Shown piece after piece: positions 46,608 through 55,183 of a DNA stretch of 64,000 nt. The stretch is from positions 2,294,001-2,358,000 of the forward strand of contig NZ_JAVBIJ010000001.1 in assembly GCF_032193765.1 (NCBI RefSeq), given 5' to 3'. The DNA is from Rhodoferax potami. GTDB lineage: Bacteria > Pseudomonadota > Gammaproteobacteria > Burkholderiales > Burkholderiaceae_C. Under the pieces are notes generated by a model. The model had not been told where the DNA came from. It searched no databases and saw nothing but the letters and a program-made list of their open reading frames with translations. Numbering within the stretch: position 1 is the stretch's first letter; every line of letters starts with the position of its first letter. A program made the position numbers and the translations under genes.

Positions 46608-48008
46608 ATGCAATACTTACTCCCAACATCAGCTATATTTATAGCATTTTTCATAGCATTCGTATTTACTGCATCAATAGCAGTTATTTTTCGAATAACA
46701 AAAAATCGCAGCCAAGAGTTCTTCTGGACTTGGTTAATAACACTCTTAGGTATTATTCCAGTTTTAACCGATCTTCGCGCAACTAGGGGCAGCACTGAAG
46801 AAAGCCTGTCGTCAGTAGGATGGACACCTCCAGGATACATAAGCTTTATATCTGAATGGGGGGCTAAAGGAATAACCTATCTGATACTAACTTTCGCATT
46901 GGCACACATCGCGTTACACCTCAGATTCCGTTCTCAACAAAAAAATCCTGGAACACCCATATTTCTTGCTTTTTGCGGTATGGCTCTGCCAATTTTTATC
47001 AGCGCCTTTGCCGGCACTAAGCCATCCTTTTCTCAATTTCTTGTTTTTGCACCGTTGATCATCACACTGGCGTATCTCAAACGACCAACAGAAAACTGGC
47101 AATGGTACTCAAACAAATTTAGATATGTATTCATAGCATATCTTTTACTAAGCGGAATCGCAGTGGCAGTGGCACCAAGTCTAACCACGAGCACTGCATT
47201 GACATTAATTCCCAAATTCGACTTTCGTGTGAATGGCATCTTTTCACATTCCAACACACTTGCAATTGCGGCATTAGGCTATCTCACGCTCGACTTCGCA
47301 AATAGACGAGAGAGGCGCTACTACGACTATGCCGCGACCATATTTGCACTCTTGATGCTTCTACTTACACAATCAAAGACAGCTATTGGGTGCACAATAT
47401 TCAGCTTAGCGATCCTGTCGCTCGCGAGAATAAAATCGAATAGCAAACACAGAAATCCAGGTGTCCTCAGCCTTGGTTTAGTCACGTTTATTTTCTTAGC
47501 CCTTCCGATACTGTTCGGCGTTGCATTACTCATCACCCAGTATGGCAGCCAAATCGGTCAAGGGTTAGATAATCAGGCCTTTAAATCGCTCAGCACTCTA
47601 ACTGGACGAACAAATATTTGGGCAATAACACTTCAATCATGGCGTGAAAATATAATATTTGGCTATGGTCCAAGCCTTTGGAGTATGGAATACAGGCTTA
47701 CCTACGCACCACAATACGCTCTTGTTGTAGGCATGGCACACAATCAAATAGTTCAAACACTAGGCGAATCAGGTCTGATCGGTTTAAGTGGTCTACTTAT
47801 CTACTGCGTAGTTTTGCTAAATTATGGCTTCAAGTTTTTTAGAGAAACCAACGGAGCATCACTGGCATTTGCTGGATCTTTCATAATTCGTGGAGTATCT
47901 GAAACACCATTCAGACACATCGCAATTGATGTTATGTTCTTCATGCACTTCGCCTTTTTTGTGCTCTGCCTAAGCCTTCTTGAATCAAAGAAAAATGCAC
48001 TTAAGTAA
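46608..48008 (+). CDS. O-antigen-ligase-like membrane protein, probable EPS polymerase
   Basis: The 466-residue protein has about 12 membrane segments and a larger periplasmic loop near residues 320-400 with LTGRTNIWAITLQSWRENI and FGYGPSLWSMEY. The first resembles the RxxxW motif of Wzy_C/O-antigen ligase proteins. In this setting, polymerisation of flipped repeat units is more likely than lipid A ligation. The DNA is distinctly AT-rich (one 60-bp sample at 47101-47160 has 18 G+C). Confidence 0.82.
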   Translation: MQYLLPTSAIFIAFFIAFVFTASIAVIFRITKNRSQEFFWTWLITLLGIIPVLTDLRATRGSTEESLSSVGWTPPGYISFISEWGAKGITYLILTFALAHIALHLRFRSQQKNPGTPIFLAFCGMALPIFISAFAGTKPSFSQFLVFAPLIITLAYLKRPTENWQWYSNKFRYVFIAYLLLSGIAVAVAPSLTTSTALTLIPKFDFRVNGIFSHSNTLAIAALGYLTLDFANRRERRYYDYAATIFALLMLLLTQSKTAIGCTIFSLAILSLARIKSNSKHRNPGVLSLGLVTFIFLALPILFGVALLITQYGSQIGQGLDNQAFKSLSTLTGRTNIWAITLQSWRENIIFGYGPSLWSMEYRLTYAPQYALVVGMAHNQIVQTLGESGLIGLSGLLIYCVVLLNYGFKFFRETNGASLAFAGSFIIRGVSETPFRHIAIDVMFFMHFAFFVLCLSLLESKKNALK

Positions 48009-48022
48009 AGGCATTTAATCAT

Positions 48023-49309
48023 ATGAGAATCCTTGCCGTAGCTTACATTTTTCTGATTTGCAATAGCGGCCTAGCACAGCAAAACATTGAAAACCCACAT
48101 AGCACCCGTCCGATCCCCGATAGTTATTTTGGAATGCATATTCGATATGGAGCAACAACAACAAATTGGCCAAAGCCACACTTCAGCACTTGGCGCGTAA
48201 TCACACCCGAGACTGAGTGGCGAGGTCTGGAGCCTATAAAAGGCCAGTGGCAGTTCAATAATCTAGACAATGCGGTTTATAGAGCCAATTTTCGTAATAT
48301 GGAAGTGATTTTGACGCTCGGCCAAACACCAAAGTGGGCGTCTGCGAGGCCAAATGAGATAGTTCCAAATGGTCCGGGCGCTTCAGCTGAACCTCGCGAC
48401 TTGAATGATTGGGAGAATTACATCCGCACAGTTGCACTCAGATACAAAGGGCGCATCAAATACTACGAATTATGGAATGAGCCTCGATTTTTAGAAGTTG
48501 ATCCCTATCGCCCAATGGCTGGATTTACGGGATCTGCGAGGCAAATGGTTGAAATGGGAAAAATCGCTAAGCGAGTTTTGTCAGAAGTTGACCCGAACGC
48601 AAAGTTAATATCCCCTTCGGCAGACTCTGGTTTACATGGCATCAAGAGACTAAATGCATGGCTTGCTGCGGGCGGAGGCGAAGTCAGCGATATCATTGGT
48701 TACCACATTTATACAACCCCACCTGAAACCATACCTGAAGTAGTTGCTGAGTTGCGAAGAACTGTTAATCGATTCGGATTGAAGAACACAGAAATTTGGA
48801 ATACTGAGTCTGGCTTCCTATTTGAAAGTAGTGACAAAAAAATAACCCCATATGGGTATGAAGTTTTTGCAGAAGTCTTGCCCCAAAAAACAGCTGCAGC
48901 ATACACATCGCGCTCACTTATTTTAGGTGCTGCGAGTGGACTCGATAGGTTCTACTGGTACTCTTGGGACATCCCCGGAATGGCACTTACCGAAGGAAAG
49001 GGTAAAGACATCAATCAAGTTGGAGTTGCCTATTTAGGAACTGTCAGATGGTTGCGGGGCGCTTCATTACCGAGATGCGGCATCGAAGATAAATCCATCT
49101 GGATTTGTGAATTGATCCGAGGAGATCTTACGGCACGCATTGTGTGGAATACCGGGATGGAGCGCCAATGGGACATTCCACCGAGTTGGAATGCGCTCCG
49201 AATTGAAGCCTTAGATGGAAGCGCCACGAATGCAAAACAGAAGTCACGAGTTGCACTAGACGGTATGCCTATTTTAGTGATATCGAGTCAAGGTGCGTGG
49301 GGCAAATAG
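48023..49309 (+). CDS. secreted glycoside hydrolase, clan GH-A (PslG/GH39-like)
   Basis: The 428-residue protein has a signal peptide (about 1-18, GLA|Q) and a TIM-barrel glycosidase fold. YYELWNEP carries the probable acid/base Glu and TEIWNTESGF the probable nucleophile Glu, as in GH39 enzymes. PslG of Pseudomonas is a GH39 glycosidase encoded inside an EPS operon. By analogy this protein may trim EPS in the periplasm or release it. The substrate is unknown. The gene is AT-rich like its neighbours. Confidence 0.82.
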   Translation: MRILAVAYIFLICNSGLAQQNIENPHSTRPIPDSYFGMHIRYGATTTNWPKPHFSTWRVITPETEWRGLEPIKGQWQFNNLDNAVYRANFRNMEVILTLGQTPKWASARPNEIVPNGPGASAEPRDLNDWENYIRTVALRYKGRIKYYELWNEPRFLEVDPYRPMAGFTGSARQMVEMGKIAKRVLSEVDPNAKLISPSADSGLHGIKRLNAWLAAGGGEVSDIIGYHIYTTPPETIPEVVAELRRTVNRFGLKNTEIWNTESGFLFESSDKKITPYGYEVFAEVLPQKTAAAYTSRSLILGAASGLDRFYWYSWDIPGMALTEGKGKDINQVGVAYLGTVRWLRGASLPRCGIEDKSIWICELIRGDLTARIVWNTGMERQWDIPPSWNALRIEALDGSATNAKQKSRVALDGMPILVISSQGAWGK

Positions 49310-49371
49310 CGTTCTCGGATTCCATATTTATTGTCGAATTGGCATTTCCCCCATCAACGAAAACTATCACA

Positions 49372-50217
49372 ATGAATTCCAATAGAACTGCAGTGTTAAT
49401 TGCCTGCCACAACAGACGAAGCAAAACAATTGCGTGTCTACGAAACCTCGCAATCTGCGCCAATGAAGCCAATATCGAATTTAAGATTTTTTTGTTTGAT
49501 GATGGATCATCAGATGGAACGGCTGATGCGGCTAAACACCTAAATCTCAATATCGAAGTGATACGCGGCGATGGTAGTTTTTTTTGGAACCGAAGCATGC
49601 ACCACATATTTGGATTAGCTATGCGTCATGGTTACGAAAACTATCTTTGGCTTAATGACGACACCATGCTAGTGCCAGATGCCTTCAAGTACCTGAATTC
49701 GGCGATGGAATTTGCAGGTTCGGAGCAGGCGATTATTGTTGGCGCGGTTAACGACCCCGAAACTGGCTGCGTCACTTATGGCGGCCTACGTGATGAAAGT
49801 CCACTCATACGACCGTTTTTGGCTTCCCTGCTTTCCCCGAGCGGCATCCCACAAGATGTAGATGTCATGAACGGAAATGTAGTTTTAATTCCTCACGAGA
49901 TCGCTCTGCAGCTCAAGAACTTAGACCCTACTTTTGAGCACGGCATGGGGGACACCGACTATTCAAAGAGAGCAAAGAAACTTGGAATACGCCTACTTCT
50001 CACGGCCGATTTCGTTGGCGCCTGCGCTCGAAATCCGGTTAGTGGCACTCACAATGATCGCACGCTCTCCGCGCGGCAGCGCTTGAAACAGATTTTTTCA
50101 AGAAAAGGACTGCCGTGGCGGTCTTGGCTAACAATGTGCTGGCGTCATGGTGGATTGCTTTGGCCGATCCACTTTCTGCGAGGTTACGTCAGGGTCATAG
50201 CCGGGAAGAAGGTATGA
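49372..50217 (+). CDS. glycosyltransferase family 2
   Basis: The 281-residue GT-A enzyme starts at MNSNRTAVLIACHNRR (49372) and has DDGSSDGT near residue 44-51, the LWLNDDTM DxD-like motif, and a C-terminal acceptor part (GMGDTDYSKRAKKLG). This resembles rhamnosyltransferase-type GT2 proteins, but the donor cannot be assigned. The stop overlaps the next start by 4 bp. Confidence 0.85.
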   Translation: MNSNRTAVLIACHNRRSKTIACLRNLAICANEANIEFKIFLFDDGSSDGTADAAKHLNLNIEVIRGDGSFFWNRSMHHIFGLAMRHGYENYLWLNDDTMLVPDAFKYLNSAMEFAGSEQAIIVGAVNDPETGCVTYGGLRDESPLIRPFLASLLSPSGIPQDVDVMNGNVVLIPHEIALQLKNLDPTFEHGMGDTDYSKRAKKLGIRLLLTADFVGACARNPVSGTHNDRTLSARQRLKQIFSRKGLPWRSWLTMCWRHGGLLWPIHFLRGYVRVIAGKKV

Positions 50218-51434
50218 AAATCCTTCTCAGTGCCTTCGCCTGTGCTCCAAACACCGGAAGTGAGGCGGGAGGTGGATGGGTCTATGCATGTGAACTCGCT
50301 AAGAAACACCAAGTCTGGGTTCTTACTGATGTCTCACGCAAACTGTTGATAGAAAAGTTTTCAGACCCGCTGCCATCAAACCTCCAGTTCGTCTACTACC
50401 GCCCTAGTTGGTTATCAACACTGTCGTTGAACTCCAAAACTGCCCACTTGATTTACCAGGCGTGGCAGATGGGCGCATGGCGCATAGCCAAGAAGCTAGA
50501 TGAGGACCACGACTTCGACGTCTGTTGGCACCTTACCTATGGTGTTTTTCGGCAACCTAGCTGGATGTGGAAAGTTGGCAAGCCTTTTGTCTTTGGTCCG
50601 GTAGGCGGAGGCGAGCGGGCGCCTATGCGCCTTTGGAAGAGCATGCCTATTAAAGAGAAGTTGCGGGAACTGGCCCGAGATGTTGTGAACCAAGTTGCCT
50701 GGATACTGCCGGGCCTACGTGCCACTTACAAACAGGCTGACTTGGTGATTGCACGCACAGATGACACTCGGCAAATACTGCCTGCGTGGGCCCTCGCAAA
50801 AACAAAAGTCCAACAAGAAATTGGTGGGTACCCTGCACGCGTTGATGCTGCACACCGCAAACCGCATGCCGGCGCTTTGAAAGTACTTTTCGCAGGTCGC
50901 TTGCTAGGATGGAAGGGCGTCCATCTCGCAATAAACGCATTCGCTCAGTTCTTAGCCGAAGGCGGCAAAGGGGAATTCACGATTGTGGGCGAGGGTCCGA
51001 CGGACCCCGCACTCAGGACTCAGGTGAATCAATTGGGCTTGAGCTCCAGTGTCCACTTCATTGGGAAGCTTCCCCAAAACGAGCTATTCCGCAGATACAC
51101 CGAGTTCGATGTACTCCTTTTCCCAAGCTTGCACGATTCAGGCGGCAACGTGGTGATCGAAGCTTTGTCATTTGGCCTCCCGGTAATCTGCCTAGATCTC
51201 GGTGGGCCCAGTTGCTTTGTAGACGCAAGCTGCGGCGCTGTAGTGCCAGCACAACAGGCGACTGAATCTGAGGTAACGGTCGCTTTGTCGCAAGCGTTGA
51301 AGAACATGCTCGACGATGCTGCGTGGCATCAACAATTGAGTATCAATGCACTCGCACGGGCAAATGACTTGACATGGGAAAGACAGATTGAACGGGTGAT
51401 GTCACTTATCGAGCAAGCCACTGGCAAAAAATAG
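50214..51434 (+). CDS. glycosyltransferase family 4
   Basis: The 406-residue GT-B protein starts MKILLSAFACAPNTGSEAGG, with the glycine-rich N-terminal loop. It has FAGRLLGWKGVHLAI, VGEGPTDPALR and the E-x7-E-like region SLHDSGGNVVIEALSFGLPV. The donor is unknown. The start overlaps the GT2 gene by 4 bp; earlier in-frame ATG codons lie within the GT2 coding region. Confidence 0.87.
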   Translation: MKILLSAFACAPNTGSEAGGGWVYACELAKKHQVWVLTDVSRKLLIEKFSDPLPSNLQFVYYRPSWLSTLSLNSKTAHLIYQAWQMGAWRIAKKLDEDHDFDVCWHLTYGVFRQPSWMWKVGKPFVFGPVGGGERAPMRLWKSMPIKEKLRELARDVVNQVAWILPGLRATYKQADLVIARTDDTRQILPAWALAKTKVQQEIGGYPARVDAAHRKPHAGALKVLFAGRLLGWKGVHLAINAFAQFLAEGGKGEFTIVGEGPTDPALRTQVNQLGLSSSVHFIGKLPQNELFRRYTEFDVLLFPSLHDSGGNVVIEALSFGLPVICLDLGGPSCFVDASCGAVVPAQQATESEVTVALSQALKNMLDDAAWHQQLSINALARANDLTWERQIERVMSLIEQATGKK

Positions 51435-51441
51435 AGCGCAA

Positions 51442-52572
51442 ATGAAGAAAGTAGTCATATTCCAATATCGCCTGCTGCACTACCGCACCAAGCTTTTCGA
51501 ACTGTTGAAACGGGCCTGCGAAGCAAAAGGCGTCCAGCTAGAGCTAGTACATGGGCAAGCTTCGCGACGAGAGTCTGTCAAGAAGGACGAAGGCGTGCTG
51601 CCTTGGGCACACACGGTAATAAATCGTTTTTGGGAGGTCGGCCCCCGTGACTTGGTGTGGCAACCCTACCCCGCCCACTTGGAAGACGCAGATTTGGTTG
51701 TCGTGATGCAAGAGAGTCGCATCCTGTCTAACTACCCTTTGCTGCTGAGTCGACTATGGTCAAAGCGAAAAGTGGGTTATTGGGGCCATGGCAAGAACTT
51801 CCAAAGTGACGCCCCGACTGGCTTACGCGAGCAATGGAAAAACTTTTTGATCCGGCGGGTGGACTGGTGGTTTGCATACACCGATATGACGGTGGACATT
51901 CTGGCCAAGGCTGGCTACCCCTCGTCACAAATTACCTGCCTAGATAACGCGATAGACACGAGTAGCTTCAAGGCTGATTTGGCCTCTTGGTCAACGGCTG
52001 AGGTGCTCGCCGCCAAACAGCAACTAGACATTGCTGGCAACGCACCAGTCGGTGTGTTTTGCGGATCCCTCTACCCAGACAAGAAATTGGGCTTGCTGGT
52101 TGCAGCGGCCGACTTGATTCGCCAGCGTATGCCGGAGTTTGCGCTGGTGGTGATTGGGGATGGCCCCTCCATGCCTGAAATGCGCGATGCAGCAGCTACC
52201 CGCCCCTGGATGCACCTGATGGGTGTACGCAAAGGGCGCGAAAAAGCGCTTTACTTCCGTATGGGCGACGTGATGCTGAACCCCGGTTTGGTGGGCCTGC
52301 ATATCGTGGATGCGTTTTGCGCTGGCATGGTGATGATGACTACCCGCACCGCCCGCCACTCCCCCGAGGTGGCCTACCTCCGGGACGGCGAAAACGGTGT
52401 GTACAGCGACGACACGCCCGAGGCCTATAGCCAAGCGGTGCTGAACGTGATTCAAGACAAAGCGCGTTTGGGCCGCATGAAGGCCAGCGCTTTGGCAGAT
52501 AGTGAGCATTACACCCTTGAACACATGGTGGAGCGCTTTGCGGACGGTATCGAGGCAGCGGTAAATGGCTAA
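51442..52572 (+). CDS. glycosyltransferase family 4-like
   Basis: This 376-residue GT-B protein has a short N-terminal domain (VVIFQYRLLHYRTKLFELL), a conserved donor-domain sequence GVFCGSLYPDKKLGLLVAAA and IGDGPSMPEMR. LNPGLVGLHIVDAFCAGMVM takes the place of the usual E-x7-E and lacks the first Glu. It may therefore be a divergent family 4 member. It overlaps the wecB-type gene by 8 bp. GC is back to the chromosomal level by its 3' half. Confidence 0.82.
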   Translation: MKKVVIFQYRLLHYRTKLFELLKRACEAKGVQLELVHGQASRRESVKKDEGVLPWAHTVINRFWEVGPRDLVWQPYPAHLEDADLVVVMQESRILSNYPLLLSRLWSKRKVGYWGHGKNFQSDAPTGLREQWKNFLIRRVDWWFAYTDMTVDILAKAGYPSSQITCLDNAIDTSSFKADLASWSTAEVLAAKQQLDIAGNAPVGVFCGSLYPDKKLGLLVAAADLIRQRMPEFALVVIGDGPSMPEMRDAAATRPWMHLMGVRKGREKALYFRMGDVMLNPGLVGLHIVDAFCAGMVMMTTRTARHSPEVAYLRDGENGVYSDDTPEAYSQAVLNVIQDKARLGRMKASALADSEHYTLEHMVERFADGIEAAVNG

Positions 52573-53323
52573 AGCGGGGCACAAAGTTTTAAGCGCGTTT
52601 ATCGACGCAGTCGCCTGGCCCGAAGCGCTCACGCGCATAGCCACATGGGCAGCCGCACGCGAGAGCCGCTATGTGTGTATCTGCAATGCGCACTCGGTGG
52701 TTACTGCCGGGCAAGACCCGGCCTTTGGCACCGTGGTGGCACAAGCCGATATGGCAACACCCGACGGGGCCCCGGTCGCCTGGATGATGCGCAAGCTAGG
52801 ATTCGCCAACCAGCAGCGCATTAACGGGCCGGACCTGATGTGGAAGTATTGCGCAGAGGCGGCTGGGCGCAACGAGTCGATTTACCTGTACGGCGGCACC
52901 GAAGAAACGCTCACCATATTGCAAGCCAAGCTAGCAACGACTTACCCGGCACTGCGGGTGGCGGGGGCGTATTCGCCGCCGTTTCGCACACTCACCGCCG
53001 AGGAAGATGCAGCGGTGGTAGAGCGCATCAACACATCGGGCGCGGGCACGGTGTGGGTGAGCTTGGGTTGCCCCAAGCAGGAGTTATGGATGGCTGCGCA
53101 CCGCGGGCGCATTCAGGCGGTGATGATTGGGGTGGGCGCTGCGTTTGATTACCACGCGGGCACCATTCAGCGGGCACCGCTGTGGATGCAAAACGCGGGC
53201 TTGGAGTGGCTGCACCGCTTGGTGTCTGAGCCCCGCCGCTTGTGGCGGCGGTACTTGGTGACCAACACTTTGTTTATTGCGGGAGCAGCCCGCCAACTGC
53301 TAGCGCGCCGCCATGCTGAGTAA
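52565..53323 (+). CDS. WecG/TagA/CpsF-family glycosyltransferase (GT26)
   Basis: The 252-residue protein has the family signatures ATPDGAPVAWMMRKLG and GPDLMW, and SLGCPKQELWMAAHRG near residue 160. GT26 enzymes transfer N-acetylmannosamine, its uronate or related sugars to lipid-linked intermediates. The C terminus has the usual amphipathic/hydrophobic helix. It overlaps neighbours on both sides (8 bp and 11 bp). Confidence 0.9.
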   Translation: MAKAGHKVLSAFIDAVAWPEALTRIATWAAARESRYVCICNAHSVVTAGQDPAFGTVVAQADMATPDGAPVAWMMRKLGFANQQRINGPDLMWKYCAEAAGRNESIYLYGGTEETLTILQAKLATTYPALRVAGAYSPPFRTLTAEEDAAVVERINTSGAGTVWVSLGCPKQELWMAAHRGRIQAVMIGVGAAFDYHAGTIQRAPLWMQNAGLEWLHRLVSEPRRLWRRYLVTNTLFIAGAARQLLARRHAE

Positions 53324-53792
53324 AGACGTTTTTTTAGGCGTGGTAGACGCTGCGCCCCTAGTGGCGATGGACCTTGTGGTGGTGCGCGGCGGCAACGAGA
53401 TATTGCTGGGCTTGCGCAACAACCGGCCGGCAGAGGGCTCTTGGTTTGTGCCGGGCGGGCGCATCCGCAAAAACGAAACCATGCAGGCAGCCCTGGCCCG
53501 GGTGGCGCACGACGAGCTGGGCCTGCAGCTGGCTGATTTGCCGGTGCCGCCCCGTCATATGGGTGCCTTTGAGCACTTTTACAATGACTGTTTTGCGGGG
53601 GATGTGGGAGTGTCTACCCACTATGTGGTGATGGGTAACCTGGTGCAACTGCATGCTGGCACCGAGCTTGCTGCGGCCGATGCCCAGCACAGCGCACTGC
53701 GCTGGTGGCCGCTGGCCGAGGCACAAGCCTCTGCCGATGTGCACCGCTTTACCAAAGACTATGTGGATGCCATATTGCTATCAAAAATATAG
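53313..53792 (+). CDS. gmm: GDP-mannose mannosyl hydrolase (Nudix-related)
   Basis: The 159-residue protein matches the Gmm/WcaH family, with PLVAMDLVVV, NRPAEGSWFVPGGRIRKNET and FEHFYNDCF. The Nudix box is the altered form (ALARVAHDELGL lacks the REUxEE core), which is normal for this family. It hydrolyses GDP-mannose to GDP and mannose and may regulate precursor supply. The last codons and the stop TAG are supplied by a copy of the dispersed repeat (53776-53832), so the C-terminal LLSKI is probably repeat-derived. Confidence 0.9.
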   Translation: MLSKDVFLGVVDAAPLVAMDLVVVRGGNEILLGLRNNRPAEGSWFVPGGRIRKNETMQAALARVAHDELGLQLADLPVPPRHMGAFEHFYNDCFAGDVGVSTHYVVMGNLVQLHAGTELAAADAQHSALRWWPLAEAQASADVHRFTKDYVDAILLSKI

Positions 53793-53832
53793 CTGTTAGC
53801 GCAGTTTATATGAGCGCTACAGGCCTTTTTTA
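53776..53832 (+). repeat. dispersed palindromic repeat, copy F (end of gmm and spacer before ugd)
   Basis: GCTATCAAAAATATAGCTGT then TAGCGCAGTTTATATGAGCGCTA, then CAGGCCTTTTTTATTT. Stem TAGCGC/GCGCTA encloses an 11-base loop. It overlaps the end of gmm and provides its stop codon. With the T-run it may double as a terminator. Confidence 0.78.
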
Positions 53833-53856
53833 TTTAAATTAGAGAGGGAGTGAGAG

Positions 53857-55179
53857 ATGAAAATTACAGTGATTGGGACCGGATACGTGGGCCTGGTGTC
53901 AGGCGCTTGTTTTGCGGATGTGGGCAACGATGTGCTGTGCCTGGATGTGGACCCGGCCAAGATTAAGATTTTGGAAGACGGCGGCATCCCCATCTACGAG
54001 CCGGGCCTGCAAGAGATGGTCAAGCGCAATGTGGCGGCGGGCCGCTTGCACTTCACCACCGATGTGGAAAAAGCTGCGCACTTTGGCACGGTGCAGTTCA
54101 TTGCGGTGGGCACCCCGCCGGATGAAGATGGCTCGGCCGACATGAAATATGTGATTGCGGCCGCCCGCAATATCGGCAAGTACATGACCGACTACAAGGT
54201 GGTGGTAGACAAGAGCACCGTGCCCGTGGGCACTGCTGACCGGGTGAAAGCCGCCATTGCCGACGAGCTGGCCAAGCGCGGGGTGAACACGCCTTTCAGC
54301 GTGGTGAGCAACCCCGAGTTTTTGAAAGAAGGCGCAGCCATTGACGACTTTATGCGCCCCGACCGCATTGTGGTGGGCTGCGAGGACGAGCAGGCCGCGC
54401 TCAATATGCGCGCGCTGTATGCGCCGATCCAGCGCAACCACGACCGTTTGATCGTGATGGATATCCGCAGCGCGGAGCTGACCAAATACGCCGCGAACGC
54501 CATGTTGGCGACGCGCATCAGCTTTATGAACGAGCTGGCCAACCTGGCCGAAAAGCTGGGTGCCGATATTGAAAACGTGCGCAAGGGCATTGGCTCGGAC
54601 CCGCGCATTGGCTACGACTTTTTGTACGCCGGTGCGGGTTATGGGGGCTCGTGCTTTCCCAAAGACGTGCAGGCCCTGGTGAAAACCGCGCAAGACGATG
54701 CCGGCATTCACCTGCAGGTGCTGACCGCGGTAGAAGCCGCCAACGACGCCCAAAAGCGCGTACTGGGCGGCAAGGTGCTAAAACGCTTTGGCACCGATTT
54801 GACGGGCAAGCACTTTGCAATATGGGGCTTGGCCTTTAAAGCCAACACCGACGACATGCGCAAGGCCACCAGCCGCGATGTGATTCAAGATTTGCTGGAT
54901 GCAGGGGCCACCATAACGGCCTATGACCCGGTGGCGATGAAAGAGGCGCAGCACTGCTTCCCGGATGAGCCGCGCCTGAGCTATGCCGATAGCCAGACGG
55001 CTGCGCTGGAGGGGGCGGATGCGCTGATCATCGTGACCGAGTGGCGCGAGTTCCGCAGCCCGGATTTTGAGAACATCAAATCCAAGCTCAAGCAGCCTGT
55101 GATTTTTGATGGCCGCAACCTGTACGACCCCAAGCTGGTGCGCAGCATGGGCATTGAGTACCAAGCTATCGGACGCTAA
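53857..55179 (+). CDS. ugd: UDP-glucose 6-dehydrogenase
   Basis: The 440-residue enzyme oxidises UDP-glucose twice to UDP-glucuronate. It has the NAD motif [17 protein letters not shown] at the N terminus, the catalytic cysteine in [12 protein letters not shown] (about residue 265), and [14 protein letters not shown] in the C-terminal domain. A GGGAG ribosome site lies just upstream. It predicts a glucuronate-derived sugar in the EPS. Confidence 0.96.
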   Translation: MKITVIGTGYVGLVSGACFADVGNDVLCLDVDPAKIKILEDGGIPIYEPGLQEMVKRNVAAGRLHFTTDVEKAAHFGTVQFIAVGTPPDEDGSADMKYVIAAARNIGKYMTDYKVVVDKSTVPVGTADRVKAAIADELAKRGVNTPFSVVSNPEFLKEGAAIDDFMRPDRIVVGCEDEQAALNMRALYAPIQRNHDRLIVMDIRSAELTKYAANAMLATRISFMNELANLAEKLGADIENVRKGIGSDPRIGYDFLYAGAGYGGSCFPKDVQALVKTAQDDAGIHLQVLTAVEAANDAQKRVLGGKVLKRFGTDLTGKHFAIWGLAFKANTDDMRKATSRDVIQDLLDAGATITAYDPVAMKEAQHCFPDEPRLSYADSQTAALEGADALIIVTEWREFRSPDFENIKSKLKQPVIFDGRNLYDPKLVRSMGIEYQAIGR

Positions 55180-55183
55180 CGCA

